NCBI RefSeq assembly: GCF_014773365.1 | Contig: NZ_JACWUN010000001.1 | Span: forward strand, 62,001 to 126,000 | Length of the DNA stretch: 64,000 bases | Direction of reading: 5' to 3' | From: Pelovirga terrestris | Lineage (GTDB): Bacteria; Desulfobacterota; Desulfuromonadia; Desulfuromonadales; Geopsychrobacteraceae | In this document: positions 44,219 to 53,046 of the stretch, one piece after another | Numbering within the stretch: position 1 is the stretch's first letter | Layout of the letters: each line of letters begins with the position of its first letter | Translations under genes and position numbers: made by a program | The notes under the pieces: generated by a model | Told to the model about the DNA's origin: nothing | Seen by the model: only the letters and a program-made list of their open reading frames with translations | Database searches by the model: none

Positions 44219-45885
44219 TGAGTTCCGAATCCTTCGGTAATATTGCCGCTTATCTCCCGGCCATGGCCAAACGTCAACCGGATACGGTTGCGGTATATTG
44301 TCCGGTCGGGCGTTTCTCGCCCCAGCAACGCTATTCTCGCTATACTTACGCTGAACTTGATTGTCAGAGTAATCGCATGGCAGCGGTTCTAGCTCATCTT
44401 GGCATCGGTCGTGGCGTCCGGACGGTGTTGATGGTGACCCCCAGTCTGGAATTTTTTGCTTTAACCTTCGCCCTGTTCAAGGTTGGAGCGGTGCCGGTGC
44501 TGGTTGATCCCGGCATGGGGACAAAAAACCTGAAAACCTGTCTCGCAGAAGCGCAACCAACAGCGTTTATTGGTATCCCCAAAGCCCATTTGGCACGCCG
44601 CTTGTTGGGTTGGGCGCGTTCTACCCTGACGGTTAAACTGACGACCGGGCCGCGATTATGGTTTGATGAACATTCCCTGCCCAATCTCCTCGCCGGGACT
44701 GACAAGCAGGTGACATGCACGCCGATTGATCCTGCGTCTGATGAGACTGCTGCTATTCTTTTTACCAGCGGTAGTACCGGTGTTCCCAAAGGGGTGGTCT
44801 ATACCCACCAGAATTTTATCGCTCAGGTACAAGCCCTTAAAGATATCTACCAGATCCAACCCGGAGAAATTGATCTGCCGACTTTTCCTCTTTTTGCCCT
44901 TTTTGCACCGGCTCTGGGTATGACCGCGGTGATTCCGCAGATGGATTTTGCCCGCCCGGGAGAAGTCGATCCACAAAAGATTATCAGCGCCATCAAGCGT
45001 TTTGAAGTGACGACCATGTTTGGGTCACCGGCTTTGATCCGCCGGGTGGCTGTTTTTGGTAACCAGCATGGCGTTACGTTGCCGACCCTCAAGCGAGCGA
45101 TCTCCGCCGGGGCCCCGGTGGCCGCGACAACCCTTGTGCAGTTCAGTCGTCTGCTGACTGAAGACGCACGTATTTTTACCCCCTATGGTGCGACTGAAGC
45201 TTTGCCGGTCTGCTCGATTGACAGTGCCACCATTCTTGGTGAAACCCGTCAGTTAACGGATCAGGGGCACGGGGTATGCGTTGGTCGACCGGTACCGGGG
45301 GTTGAGGTTGGTGTCATCCCCATCTGTGATGAGGCAATAGATCCGTTTGATAACGAATCATTGCTTGCTGTGGGCCGGATTGGTGAAATTATCGTTACCG
45401 GTCAGCAGGTGACCCGTTCCTACTTCAACCGGGCAGAATCAACCCGGCTGGCGAAGATTGCCGATCCTGCCAACCAACGGTTTTTTCACCGCATGGGCGA
45501 CCTTGGTTACCGTGACGTCATGGGACGAATCTGGTTCTGCGGGCGCAAATCTCACCGCGTCATTACTGAACAAGAGACCTTGTTCACCATCCCCTGCGAA
45601 GGGGTTTTCAATACCCATCCCCAGGTGTTTCGCACCGCACTGGTTGGTGTAGAAAGTGGCGGCAAGAGAGTGCCACTCATCTGCGTTGAACTCGAAGCTG
45701 GGATCCCTCGCGCCCAGCATCAGCAGATTATTCTCGATCTGCGTGACATCGCTGCCAAATTTCCGCATACCACTCAGATTGAACGGTTCCTGATCCATCC
45801 GGCCTTTCCTGTCGATATTCGCCACAATGCCAAAATTTTCCGTGAAAAGCTGGCGGTATGGGCCCAGCAGCAGCTGACAGCATGA
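44218..45885 (+). CDS. oleC: OleC, AMP-dependent beta-lactone synthetase
   Basis: 555 residues of the acyl-adenylate-forming superfamily. ILFTSGSTGVPKGVVYTHQNF is the phosphate-binding loop; TPYGATEALPV is the A5-type motif; MGDLGYRDVMGRIWFCGRK is the hinge region. In OleC the final Lys and CoA step are dispensable because the beta-hydroxyl group attacks the adenylate to give a lactone. The start codon shares its A with the oleB stop (TAATG), so coupling is tight. Confidence 0.93.
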   Translation: MSSESFGNIAAYLPAMAKRQPDTVAVYCPVGRFSPQQRYSRYTYAELDCQSNRMAAVLAHLGIGRGVRTVLMVTPSLEFFALTFALFKVGAVPVLVDPGMGTKNLKTCLAEAQPTAFIGIPKAHLARRLLGWARSTLTVKLTTGPRLWFDEHSLPNLLAGTDKQVTCTPIDPASDETAAILFTSGSTGVPKGVVYTHQNFIAQVQALKDIYQIQPGEIDLPTFPLFALFAPALGMTAVIPQMDFARPGEVDPQKIISAIKRFEVTTMFGSPALIRRVAVFGNQHGVTLPTLKRAISAGAPVAATTLVQFSRLLTEDARIFTPYGATEALPVCSIDSATILGETRQLTDQGHGVCVGRPVPGVEVGVIPICDEAIDPFDNESLLAVGRIGEIIVTGQQVTRSYFNRAESTRLAKIADPANQRFFHRMGDLGYRDVMGRIWFCGRKSHRVITEQETLFTIPCEGVFNTHPQVFRTALVGVESGGKRVPLICVELEAGIPRAQHQQIILDLRDIAAKFPHTTQIERFLIHPAFPVDIRHNAKIFREKLAVWAQQQLTA

Positions 45886-46883
45886 TATTGGTCACCGGTG
45901 GGCGCGGTTTTCTTGGTGGTGCTATTGTCCGCCTGCTGTCGCAACAGGGTGAACAGGTACGCTCTTTGGCACGGCATCATTCAGCTGAACTGGATGCCAT
46001 TGGGGTCGAACAGTTTATCGGCGATTTGACTAACCAGGCTCTGGTGGATCGGGCGGTTCGTGGTTGTGACCTGGTCTTTCATGTCGCGGCCAAGGCCGGG
46101 GTCTGGGGCCGCTACGGCGATTTTTACCGCAGCAATGTTATCGGCACGCAAAACGTCATCACCGCCTGTCGCAAAATTGGTGTAACGCGTCTCGTTTATA
46201 CCAGCTCGCCAAGTGTTGTCTTTGATGGTACCGACATGGGAGGGGTGAACGAGTCGATTCCCTACCCGCATCATTTTCATGCCAGTTATCCGCAAACCAA
46301 GGCCCAGGCCGAACAGCTGGTTCTGGCGGCCAATGGCGATCAGCTTGCGACGGTAGCACTGCGCCCCCATCTGATCTGGGGGCCGGGGGACAATCATCTG
46401 GTTCCAAGGATCCTGGAACGTGGACGGAGCGGTCAGCTGCGGCGCATCGGCAAAGGGGACAACCTGATCGATGCGGTCTATATTGATAATGCCGCAACCG
46501 CACATCTGCAAGCCGCGCAGCAACTGGCGATCGGTTCCCGGGTTGCCGGCAAGGCATATTTTATTGCCAACAACGAACCGATTCCGCTGTGGGACCTGGT
46601 CAATCAGATCCTCGCAGCCGACAATCTGCCGCCGGTCACCAGAACCATCTCACCGCGGCTTGCCTATCTGGCCGGAGCGATACTGGAAATAATCTACAAA
46701 AATCTGCGCCTGGCGGGGGAGCCCCGCATGACCCGGTTTGTCGCTCGTGAGCTTGCAACTGCTCACTGGTTTGACCTTTCCGCCGCCCAACGTGATTTCG
46801 GCTATCTACCGCAGGTCAGTATTGAAGAGGGGATGGCGCGACTGCGGCATTGGTTGCAGCAGGAGCCGTTAGGTGGGCGTTGA
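45882..46883 (+). CDS. oleD: OleD, NADPH-dependent 2-alkyl-3-keto acid reductase
   Basis: 333 residues from the ATG at 45882, which overlaps the oleC stop (ATGA); a frame-extended start at 45858 would begin inside oleC with no support. It is an extended SDR: ILVTGGRGFLGGAIV, VFHVAAKAGVWGRYGDFY, YTSSPSVVFDG and the catalytic YPQTKAQAE. It reduces the product of OleA to the beta-hydroxy acid used by OleC. Its last codons overlap the PPTase gene by 11 bases. Confidence 0.93.
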   Translation: MILVTGGRGFLGGAIVRLLSQQGEQVRSLARHHSAELDAIGVEQFIGDLTNQALVDRAVRGCDLVFHVAAKAGVWGRYGDFYRSNVIGTQNVITACRKIGVTRLVYTSSPSVVFDGTDMGGVNESIPYPHHFHASYPQTKAQAEQLVLAANGDQLATVALRPHLIWGPGDNHLVPRILERGRSGQLRRIGKGDNLIDAVYIDNAATAHLQAAQQLAIGSRVAGKAYFIANNEPIPLWDLVNQILAADNLPPVTRTISPRLAYLAGAILEIIYKNLRLAGEPRMTRFVARELATAHWFDLSAAQRDFGYLPQVSIEEGMARLRHWLQQEPLGGR

Positions 46884-47556
46884 GATAGCGCCCTGGCAGG
46901 CACCGCCAGCGTCCTTACTGATTGGGACTGGAGACCTTCATCTGTGGCGTTTTCGTACCGACATCTCTGCCCGCACTGCTGATACTCTGCGCCAATCACT
47001 CTCTGCAGATGAATGTGCCCGCGCTGATCGGTTTATAAACCCTCGGCATCAATTACGATTCATTGCCGCCCGGTACCGGTTGCGACGGACTCTTGCCGGA
47101 TACCTGAAGTATTTGCCTGCTTCAATTGTTTTTACTAACAGTCAGCAGGGGAAACCTTCTCTGGGCAAGGAGCATCGGTCAGACATTAATTTCAATCTGT
47201 CCCACTCGGGGGACTGGGCCGTACTCGCTGTGACCTCCGGGCCTGACGTCGGTGTTGATGTCGAAGAAATAGTGGTTAAAGACAATGTGCAACCATTGAC
47301 TGACTATGCTTTTAATGAGGTTGAAAAGACGTTGTTCTCCGCCTTTCCTCCAGCTCGCAAACAACGCGGATTCTACCGCCTGTGGACAGCTAAAGAGGCC
47401 AGGTTGAAAATGCTGGGTATCGGGTTGGGCGAGATGAAAAAGGAAATCATGCCGGGGTTTGGGTGTTTTTTTGTTCCGGCAAAAGGCTATGTCGCTGCCG
47501 TTGCGGTTACTTGTCAGGTGGCTCGGATTATTCGTTATCATGATGCGATGAATTAA
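46873..47556 (+). CDS. Sfp-type 4'-phosphopantetheinyl transferase (PfaE role)
   Basis: 227 residues. NFNLSHSGDWAVLAV, GVDVEEI (magnesium-binding acidic pair) and FYRLWTAKEARLKMLGIGL are the family motifs of Sfp/EntD-type PPTases. It would attach the pantetheine arm to the three carrier domains of PfaA. The start is GTG and lies inside the end of oleD, so it belongs to the same transcript. The usual PfaE is a family member of this size; the symbol is left blank because orthology rests on context. Confidence 0.92.
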   Translation: MGVEIAPWQAPPASLLIGTGDLHLWRFRTDISARTADTLRQSLSADECARADRFINPRHQLRFIAARYRLRRTLAGYLKYLPASIVFTNSQQGKPSLGKEHRSDINFNLSHSGDWAVLAVTSGPDVGVDVEEIVVKDNVQPLTDYAFNEVEKTLFSAFPPARKQRGFYRLWTAKEARLKMLGIGLGEMKKEIMPGFGCFFVPAKGYVAAVAVTCQVARIIRYHDAMN

Positions 47557-47668
47557 GTGATTGCCGCAGGGTTGATCGATTGCGTTTGTTTCTGGTGCAG
47601 ATATCCCTTTATAAACCCCGCCTTTGTGCTAACCTTAAAAGCATCACTTGATTCCATAGGCCATATTT

Positions 47669-49048
47669 ATGATCAAACAGCTACAACGGCTGATGGTGTT
47701 TCTGCTGCTGTTATCCGGCTGGCTCAGCGCCTTTCTGGTGACGGGACTGTTCGGCCGTACCTCACTCTATCTGTTGTTGCCGGTTTTTCTGCTTGGCAGC
47801 GGGATGGGGTTAATGCTCAAACTGACCCACATCAGGGCGACCGTGCTCACCCTGGCGGTGACGGCAATCGCTGCTCTGGCACTGCTTAATCAATTTTTCC
47901 CCCAACACACACCGCGTCTGTCCGCTCTTAAGGGAACCCCTCCTGATTTCTTTCCGGCCAGCATTGAGGTCCCGGTTGTTGATGAATTGTCAGCGTTCAT
48001 GACAGAACGTTCCCTTGCAAGCTCATCAACCGTCACCATCCAGCTGATTGCCCGTCTGCCGGCCCCGGCTCGCCGGATGCTGATTGTTGATGACCGGATG
48101 TACGTGACCTTGTCGGATCTTGGGGCCATCTATCTGATTGATCAGATCAGCACAGGGCAACCGAGTGAACACCCCATCCTTTACCATTCCGGTTTGGATC
48201 GTCCTTTCGGTTTGGCCTTTAGTAACGGGCGACTGTTTGTTGCTGAACCCTATCAGGTGCTCGAACTGATCGATACCTCTCTTGACCTGCTGGTTGATAC
48301 TGAAAAAATCCTGTTGGATGGTTTGCCGGATGACGGTGGTCACTGGATGCGTGCGCTGACCAGCGACAGTGATGGTTTTCTGTATCTGTCCATTGGTTCA
48401 CGCTGCAATGCCTGTGAAGAGGAGGATCAACGGCGGGCGACCATTGTCAGGATTGATCCCGATACCGGTGAAACTCGTGAATTTGCCTATGGTTTGCGCA
48501 ATAGCCTGGGCTTGGCAGTGGCCCCGGATACCGGTCAATTATGGGCAACCGACATCAGCCGTGAACTGCAGGGACGGGTTCCACCACCGGATGAACTCAA
48601 TCGTATCAGTGCCGGGGAACACTACGGATGGCCTTATTGCTATGGTCAACAGACGCCCGATCCGCTACTGGGTTTGGAGCATTTATGTCGTGATAGTGTG
48701 CCGGCTACTGTCGACCTGCCTCCTCTGTGCCGACCCATGGGCCTGGTCTTTGGTTCCAGCTTAGCCGCGCCCGAGGAGTACCGGAACAGTATCTACCTCC
48801 TGTGTGGTGGCAGCAGCTATCGCGCTAGCCATCCTGGTCCGAAAATTATTCGTCTACCCTATGACCAGGGTACCATCAGCGGGCCGGTGATGGATTTTGT
48901 ACGTGGCTGGGATCCTGAATGGGGGGCACCGATTGCTCTGGCCGTTTCAGAACAGGGTGATTTGTTTTTCAGCGATGAACAATCTCAAGCCATCTATCGT
49001 GTTCGCTGGCCTGTGGCGACAAAGCAGGGATTAGAGCAAGGACGTTAA
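47669..49048 (+). CDS. Membrane-anchored glucose/sorbosone-dehydrogenase-like quinoprotein
   Basis: 459 residues. The first 85 contain three to four hydrophobic helices. The rest is a six-bladed propeller of the soluble PQQ glucose dehydrogenase type, with GSRCNACEEEDQRRATIVRID, GLRNSLGLAVAPDTG, LWATDISRELQGRVPPPDELNRI and HYGWPYCYGQ. The family oxidises sugars or other alcohols with PQQ, but many members have no proven cofactor and I see no PQQ genes here. It follows the pfa-ole set by 112 bases. Whether it acts on lipid intermediates is unknown. Confidence 0.78.
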   Translation: MIKQLQRLMVFLLLLSGWLSAFLVTGLFGRTSLYLLLPVFLLGSGMGLMLKLTHIRATVLTLAVTAIAALALLNQFFPQHTPRLSALKGTPPDFFPASIEVPVVDELSAFMTERSLASSSTVTIQLIARLPAPARRMLIVDDRMYVTLSDLGAIYLIDQISTGQPSEHPILYHSGLDRPFGLAFSNGRLFVAEPYQVLELIDTSLDLLVDTEKILLDGLPDDGGHWMRALTSDSDGFLYLSIGSRCNACEEEDQRRATIVRIDPDTGETREFAYGLRNSLGLAVAPDTGQLWATDISRELQGRVPPPDELNRISAGEHYGWPYCYGQQTPDPLLGLEHLCRDSVPATVDLPPLCRPMGLVFGSSLAAPEEYRNSIYLLCGGSSYRASHPGPKIIRLPYDQGTISGPVMDFVRGWDPEWGAPIALAVSEQGDLFFSDEQSQAIYRVRWPVATKQGLEQGR

Positions 49049-49150
49049 GTTGACTTATTGTCTGCCGCTTGTTGTAAACGGAAGGATTTTATCCTTGACA
49101 CTCTACGGTCTATTTGGTACTTCAATCTCCACGCCCGATCGGCGCATATC

Positions 49151-49224
49151 GGCCCCGTCGCCAAGTGGTAAGGCAGAGGTCTGCAACACCTTTATCAGCA
49201 GTTCGAATCTGCTCGGGGCCTCCA
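49151..49224 (+). tRNA. tRNA-Cys (anticodon GCA)
   Basis: Acceptor stem GGCCCCG pairs with CGGGGCC; anticodon arm AGGTCTGCAACACCT gives GCA; T-arm GCAGTTCGAATCTGC; the CCA end is encoded. A TTGACA box stands at 49095-49100, but the matching -10 box is poor. Confidence 0.95.
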
Positions 49225-49231
49225 GTAACCC

Positions 49232-49267
49232 AAAAGTGCCAGCCTGTAACGGCTGGCACTTTTTTTT
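49232..49267 (+). terminator. Intrinsic terminator of tRNA-Cys
   Basis: GTGCCAGCC pairs with GGCTGGCAC around TGTAAC, extended by AAAA/TTTT, and followed by a run of eight T. It lies eight bases after the tRNA. Confidence 0.92.
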
Positions 49268-49279
49268 CGGTTTTTCCCC

Positions 49280-50098
49280 ATGGATATTCTGAGTCCACAG
49301 GTTGTCAGTCTGACGATCACCTTCGGCATAATTGCCGGTTTTCTGGCCGGACTGCTGGGGATTGGCGGCGGTGTTATTCTGGTGCCGCTATTTTTGTGGC
49401 TTTTTCCTGTAGCCGGATTTTCTCCTGAGCTGGTTGTCCATACCGCTTTTGGTACCAGTCTCGCGATTATCCTGCCCACTGCGGTCAGCAGTACCCTCGG
49501 CCATCGCAAACGTGGCAACATCCATGGTGAAATGGTACTGTACTTGTCCATCGGCGGGATCATTGGCGGATTACTTGGAGCTACCATTGCGTCCATGGTT
49601 TCCGGCAGTATTCTCAAGGTCTTCTTTGGGCTGTTGCAGATTGTTATCAGTGCTCGATTACTGTTTTTCAAGCAACCCTATCTGCCACCTGAGTGCATTG
49701 ATTGTGCCCGCCCCTGGCAATTTGTCGCAGTCGGTTTTATCGGCGGATCTTTTTCTGCTTTTTTTGGTATCGGGGGCGGGATCGTCACCGTGCCGCTGCT
49801 CCTGTTACTGCTGCATCTACCGATGCGGTTGGCGGTTGGCAATTCGAGTGCTTTGATTGTCGTTTCATCCCTCGCTGCGGTCTCCGGTTATGTTTGGCAT
49901 GGTATGCAGCAGTTAGCCGTTGCCCCTTATTCCATCGGCTATGTTAACTGGTTGGTCGTCCTTCTGGTGGCCCCCGTAACCATGGTCTGCGCGCGTTTGG
50001 GTGTGCGCCTTGCCGGTAGAACCAGTCAAACCAAGCTGATTCGGATTTTTGCCGTGGTACTGATGATGATCGGGGTTAAGATCGTGTTTAATCTATAG
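49280..50098 (+). CDS. TauE/SafE-family sulfite/anion exporter
   Basis: 272 residues with about eight hydrophobic helices in two repeated halves. Each half carries the family glycine motif: AGFLAGLLGIGGGVILVPLF at the start and GGSFSAFFGIGGGIVTVPLL in the middle. Members move sulfite, sulfoacetate or other anions across the inner membrane; the substrate is not readable. Starts at an ATG only 13 bases after the tRNA-Cys terminator. Confidence 0.88.
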   Translation: MDILSPQVVSLTITFGIIAGFLAGLLGIGGGVILVPLFLWLFPVAGFSPELVVHTAFGTSLAIILPTAVSSTLGHRKRGNIHGEMVLYLSIGGIIGGLLGATIASMVSGSILKVFFGLLQIVISARLLFFKQPYLPPECIDCARPWQFVAVGFIGGSFSAFFGIGGGIVTVPLLLLLLHLPMRLAVGNSSALIVVSSLAAVSGYVWHGMQQLAVAPYSIGYVNWLVVLLVAPVTMVCARLGVRLAGRTSQTKLIRIFAVVLMMIGVKIVFNL

Positions 50099-50124
50099 CA
50101 GGTTGTTCGTTCACTGGAGGTGTT

Positions 50125-50925
50125 ATGATTCGTCAACCCGTTGTTGCCGGTCTGTTTTATCCGGCCAGTGCTGTTGAACTAAAACGTCAGCTGGCAACCT
50201 TTGTTAGCGAGGAGGACCAGCAGCAGGCTGCGGCGGTGGTGTTGCCCCATGCCGGCTATGGGTACTCCGGTGATGTTGCCGGCGACGTGATATCCCGTAT
50301 CCGGGTGCCGCACCAGGTGATTCTCCTTGGTCCGAACCATCACGGCAGTGGGAAACAAATGGCCGTCAGTGCCGTTGATGCCTGGGCCACCCCTTTGGGG
50401 GATGTTGCCGTTGCAGCAGCATTGCGCTCCCATCTGCTGGACGAAGTTCCTCAACTGGAACTGGATGACAGTGCACATCAGCAGGAACATTCCCTTGAGG
50501 TGCTGCTTCCCTTTTTGCAATATGTACAGTCGCAGTTGCAGGTTGTTCCCATCGCGATAACGCATTCCAGCCCGGCACAGTTAATTGAGCTGGGTGCAGG
50601 TATTGCCCGCGCTATTAACAACTGGAATGAACCGGTCCTCCTGATTGCCAGCAGTGATATGAATCATTTTTTGCCGGCTGCCGAAAATGTCCGGCTTGAT
50701 AGTCTGGCCATCGATGCCATGACCGCCTTTGATCCACAGCGGCTTTATCGTATTGTGGCTGATCAGCAGATCAGCATGTGTGGTATGTTTGCTGTGGTTG
50801 CGGTGATGGAAGCTGCCAAACTGTTGGGAGCTCACAGCTGTGAGCTGATCCGCTACAGCCATTCCGGAGAAAAGAGTGGTGATAATAGTCGAGTTGTCGG
50901 CTATGCCGGTATGATAATGAATTAA
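50125..50925 (+). CDS. MEMO-like protein (AmmeMemoRadiSam system protein B)
   Basis: 266 residues. Start motif RQPVVAGLFYPAS; conserved His/Asp positions in LPHAGYGYSGDVAG, LLGPNHHGSG and SSDMNHFLP, which place metal ligands at the open end of a dioxygenase-like fold. The family pairs with an AMMECR1-like protein and a radical SAM enzyme; neither is next door here. Function remains unsettled. CTGGAGG precedes the ATG and 26 bases separate it from the exporter. Confidence 0.9.
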   Translation: MIRQPVVAGLFYPASAVELKRQLATFVSEEDQQQAAAVVLPHAGYGYSGDVAGDVISRIRVPHQVILLGPNHHGSGKQMAVSAVDAWATPLGDVAVAAALRSHLLDEVPQLELDDSAHQQEHSLEVLLPFLQYVQSQLQVVPIAITHSSPAQLIELGAGIARAINNWNEPVLLIASSDMNHFLPAAENVRLDSLAIDAMTAFDPQRLYRIVADQQISMCGMFAVVAVMEAAKLLGAHSCELIRYSHSGEKSGDNSRVVGYAGMIMN

Positions 50926-50974
50926 GCATTGAAGAGTTTGACAAGTAAGAGCTGATTCTAACCAAGGAGTTTTC

Positions 50975-52378
50975 ATGTCAACATTGCGCGTACGCTTTGC
51001 TCCCAGTCCAACCGGATATCTGCACATCGGTGGCGCCAGAACGGCGCTGTTTAACTATCTGCTGGCAAAAAAAGAGCAGGGCACCTTTGTCTTGAGAATC
51101 GAAGATACCGATCTGGCGCGTTCAACCGAAGAATCGGTTCAGGCTATTCTGGCTGCCATGGAATGGCTCGGTTTGAGCTGTGATGAAGGCCCCTATTATC
51201 AGACCGAACGTTTTGGGCTTTACCAGCAAAAAGTCATGCAGTTGCTGAATGAAGGCAAGGCCTACCGTTGCTATTGTACTCCGGAGGAACTTGACGCCAA
51301 GCGTGAACTGGCGATGGAACAGGGACGTAAGCCCAAGTATGACGGAACCTGTCGCAAACGTAGTGATCACCCTGATGCGCCCCATGTTGTTCGTTTCAAG
51401 TTGCCCAATCCGGATGGTGAGACTGTCGTCGCTGACCGGATCAAGGGCACAGTGACCTTCCGTCATGAAGAACTGGATGACCTGATTATTCAGCGCAGCG
51501 ATGGTAGTCCTACCTATAATTTTGTTGTTGTCGTGGATGATGCAGAAATGGCCATCAGCCTGGTGATGCGCGGTGATGATCATCTCAACAATACCCCGCG
51601 GCAGATTTTGCTCTATCAGGCTCTGGGCTACCAGGTTCCTGAGTTTGCCCATGTACCGATGATTCTTGGTTCTGATAAGAAGCGTCTGTCAAAACGTCAC
51701 GGCGCGACCTCGGTTATGGCCTACAAAGATCTGGGCTATTTACCGGAAGCGCTGGTTAATTACCTGGTGCGGCTGGGCTGGTCGTTGGGGGATGAAGAGA
51801 TCTTCAGCATGACCGATCTGATTGACAAATTCAGCCTGGAAGGGGTAGGTCGCTCCGCCGGTGTATTCAATCCGGAAAAACTGCTGTGGCTTAACAGTCA
51901 TTATATTAAAACGGGTGATCCTGAACGCCTGGCTCAGTTGCTGCTGCCGTTTCTTGGTGCAGAAGGGGTCAGTATTGCAGGTGGTCCCGATCTGGTAGCG
52001 GTCGTAAAAAGTTTGCAGGAACGCGCTGCCACTCTGGTTGAAATGGCTGCCGGAGCGGCCTTTTACTATCGTGATGAAGTCATTTTTGATGAGGTGGCCA
52101 AAGCCAAATTTATTACGATCGAGCAACACAGCATGCTGACCTGTGTCAGGGATGTCCTGGCGCAGCAAAATGCATTTGATCACGATGCCATTGAAAAGGC
52201 CTTTGCCAAAGTGATGGAAGCCACCGGACTGAAATTCGGCAAGATTGGCCAGCCCCTACGAGTGGTATTGACCGGCGGCACGGCCAGTCCCGGGATTTAT
52301 GATATTGTTCAGATCCTTGGTAAGGAGCGCTCGATCAGCCGACTGGAACGGGTGTTGACGATGATCAGCAACGGTTGA
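50975..52378 (+). CDS. gltX: Glutamyl-tRNA synthetase
   Basis: 467 residues, the normal bacterial size. The HIGH motif is [17 protein letters not shown] and KMSKS is [11 protein letters not shown]. The C-terminal helical anticodon-binding part is complete. It charges tRNA-Glu (and in many bacteria without GlnRS also tRNA-Gln). AAGGAG stands before the ATG. Confidence 0.97.
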   Translation: MSTLRVRFAPSPTGYLHIGGARTALFNYLLAKKEQGTFVLRIEDTDLARSTEESVQAILAAMEWLGLSCDEGPYYQTERFGLYQQKVMQLLNEGKAYRCYCTPEELDAKRELAMEQGRKPKYDGTCRKRSDHPDAPHVVRFKLPNPDGETVVADRIKGTVTFRHEELDDLIIQRSDGSPTYNFVVVVDDAEMAISLVMRGDDHLNNTPRQILLYQALGYQVPEFAHVPMILGSDKKRLSKRHGATSVMAYKDLGYLPEALVNYLVRLGWSLGDEEIFSMTDLIDKFSLEGVGRSAGVFNPEKLLWLNSHYIKTGDPERLAQLLLPFLGAEGVSIAGGPDLVAVVKSLQERAATLVEMAAGAAFYYRDEVIFDEVAKAKFITIEQHSMLTCVRDVLAQQNAFDHDAIEKAFAKVMEATGLKFGKIGQPLRVVLTGGTASPGIYDIVQILGKERSISRLERVLTMISNG

Positions 52379-52442
52379 GCCTCTCGATTCTGGTCAGGCC
52401 CCTTATTTTCACTGGAGTAGATTCACCCTATTTTTTTTGACG

Positions 52443-52477
52443 AGCCAAGCCGTGACCTTCAGGGTTACGGCTTGGCT
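52443..52477. other. Hairpin at the gltX / lipoprotein convergent junction
   Basis: AGCCAAGCCGT pairs with ACGGCTTGGCT with a short inner stem. It covers the last codons and stop (TAA) of the leftward lipoprotein gene. Eight T lie before it on the + strand but no T-run follows it on either strand, so it is not a textbook intrinsic terminator; it may protect mRNA ends. Confidence 0.5.
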
Positions 52478-53046
52478 AGTTCCTGCGCCAATATGTTGCT
52501 CAATTCTTCCAGGCCACGATTCAAGGATCCAACAAATTCCTCATAGCTGTCATTGATGGGTCGCTGATCAATGAATTTGCCGCGGCGTTGTTCCCCGTGT
52601 TTATCGACGGTTTTCCAGCGAATATCGATATCGGTCTGTTGCCCCAATACCCCTGAAAGTTTTTTTACCGATAGTTGCAGAGAATGATCTGTATGGCGTT
52701 TGCTCTGCCAGGGGTTGATGTAGATGGTTGCCTGGGGCAGTAGTAGTCCAAGATTACTGGTTATCAGGGATAGTAGCTGTTCTTCCAGCGCCGTCGCCCA
52801 TCGTTTTGTATCAGTAAAATAAATGACATTTTGTTGTTGTTGAACAATTTGAGGACGTTTTAAGTAGTCAGGAAATTCCGTTAGTTCAACCGTAATAGTT
52901 ACATGTTTATCTGGATATGATTGGTTGGTGGTGGTCATGGATTCGAGGACATAATACTGACTGGGAACAACGGATTCTCCCAATTGGATACAAGCTGACA
53001 TTGATACTACGATCAGGGTCAGGATCAGGTAACGATATATCTTCAT
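52465..53046 (-). CDS. ABC-transport auxiliary lipoprotein (PqiC-like)
   Basis: 193 residues. A lipoprotein signal with lipobox SMSAC (Cys19) anchors it to a membrane, probably the outer one. The body (YYVLES, VTITVELTEFPDYLKRPQIV, WATALEEQLLSLITSNL) matches the PqiC/ABC-type transport auxiliary family that works with MCE proteins. It is the last gene of the leftward MCE operon; its ATG directly follows the MCE stop (TAAATG). Confidence 0.85.
   Translation of the reverse strand: MKIYRYLILTLIVVSMSACIQLGESVVPSQYYVLESMTTTNQSYPDKHVTITVELTEFPDYLKRPQIVQQQQNVIYFTDTKRWATALEEQLLSLITSNLGLLLPQATIYINPWQSKRHTDHSLQLSVKKLSGVLGQQTDIDIRWKTVDKHGEQRRGKFIDQRPINDSYEEFVGSLNRGLEELSNILAQELAKP

Noticed and set aside
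52430-52480. Intrinsic terminator after gltX
   Set aside because: The T-run lies before the hairpin, not after it, on the + strand, and A follows it on the - strand.
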